Part shown: piece by piece, positions 63,889 to 64,000 of the stretch | How the letters are laid out: every line of letters begins with the position of its first letter | Position numbering within the stretch: position 1 is the stretch's first letter | From: Steroidobacter agaridevorans | GTDB lineage: Bacteria > Pseudomonadota > Gammaproteobacteria > Steroidobacterales > Steroidobacteraceae | Assembly (NCBI RefSeq): GCF_009932555.1 | Contig: NZ_BLJO01000003.1 | Coordinates: 620,001-684,000 of the forward strand | DNA: 64,000 nt | Direction of reading: 5' to 3' | Translations under genes and position numbers: made by a program | Notes under the pieces: model-generated | Told to the model about the DNA's origin: nothing | The model's input: the letters and a program-made list of their open reading frames with translations, nothing else | The model's database searches: none

Positions 63889-64000
63889 GCCCCACCGTTC
63901 TCGCCGTCAATGCCTGCGCGCGACTGCGTCGTGCTCGCGAGCGCGCTTCGCGCGGCACTGACGGCTGCGCTTCGGTGGGGCGGGTCCTCGATGCAGGCAA
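63889..64000 (+). promoter_or_regulatory. Structured leader E, cut by the window end
   Basis: Outer GCCCCACCG (63889-63897) with CGGTGGGGC (63973-63981). Inner GCCGTCA (63903-63909) with TGACGGC (63959-63965) encloses a 7-bp hairpin at 63918-63934 (one G-U) and a GCGCG/CGCGC hairpin at 63941-63953. The window ends in GCAGGCAA, the start of the GGCAA hairpin seen in the other leaders. Its gene lies beyond the window. Confidence 0.65.

Overview
The window looks like a high-GC gammaproteobacterial chromosome, plausibly a Steroidobacter- or Xanthomonas-like plant-polysaccharide degrader. This is inferred from the gene families (CarO-type large TonB receptors, GH78, pectate lyase, sulfatase, ImuA/ImuB/DnaE2); no rRNA or other taxonomic marker is present. 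It falls into two parts.

Left part (1 to about 22.6 kb): chromosomal, catabolic. It starts inside a ribose-type sugar ABC transporter (ATPase, permease). A pectate lyase with Ig-like domains, a TonB-dependent receptor, a 2Fe-2S ferredoxin on the opposite strand, a nucleoside-hydrolase-like DUF1593 protein, an MFS sugar transporter, a GH78 alpha-L-rhamnosidase, a DUF5060/DUF4038 glycosidase-like protein and a sulfatase follow. Together they look like a locus for rhamnose-rich pectin (rhamnogalacturonan-like) use. Next come an ECF sigma factor with a ChrR-like cupin anti-sigma factor, NhaA, a DUF2254 membrane protein and a LapA-like protein. A decayed arsenite-efflux (ACR3) gene marks the transition.

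Right part (about 23.9 to 64 kb): an integrative or conjugative element, or part of one. It has four blocks. (a) A DNA-repair cargo on both sides of a LexA-type promoter region: Zn-ribbon protein, ImuA, ImuB and DnaE2 leftwards; a FAN1-like VRR-NUC nuclease and an HMCES/YedK-type SRAP protein rightwards; then a LigD ligase-polymerase. (b) A control region with XRE regulators, a Myb-like protein and a leftward set of four regulator genes (C1-like, possible FlhD-like, AlpA-like, FlhC-like), starting at a palindromic promoter. (c) A cargo unit of four genes in two convergent pairs: periplasmic binding protein plus HAMP pseudo-kinase, against TonB receptor plus secreted phytochelatin-synthase-like protease. 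(d) A VirB2-to-VirB11 plus VirD4 conjugation operon preceded by four 10-bp-phased repeats. It is followed by three proteins sharing one module, and by a run of small genes.

The most unusual non-coding signal is at the right end. Each of the last four small genes, and the end of the window, is preceded by a structured leader. Its common plan is a stem enclosing two hairpins, then a GGCAA-containing hairpin just upstream of the ribosome binding site. Five copies occur in 3 kb with different sequences but conserved pairing.

No integrase, relaxase, VirB1, att site, tRNA or CRISPR array was recognised here. The element must therefore continue beyond the window, or be incomplete.
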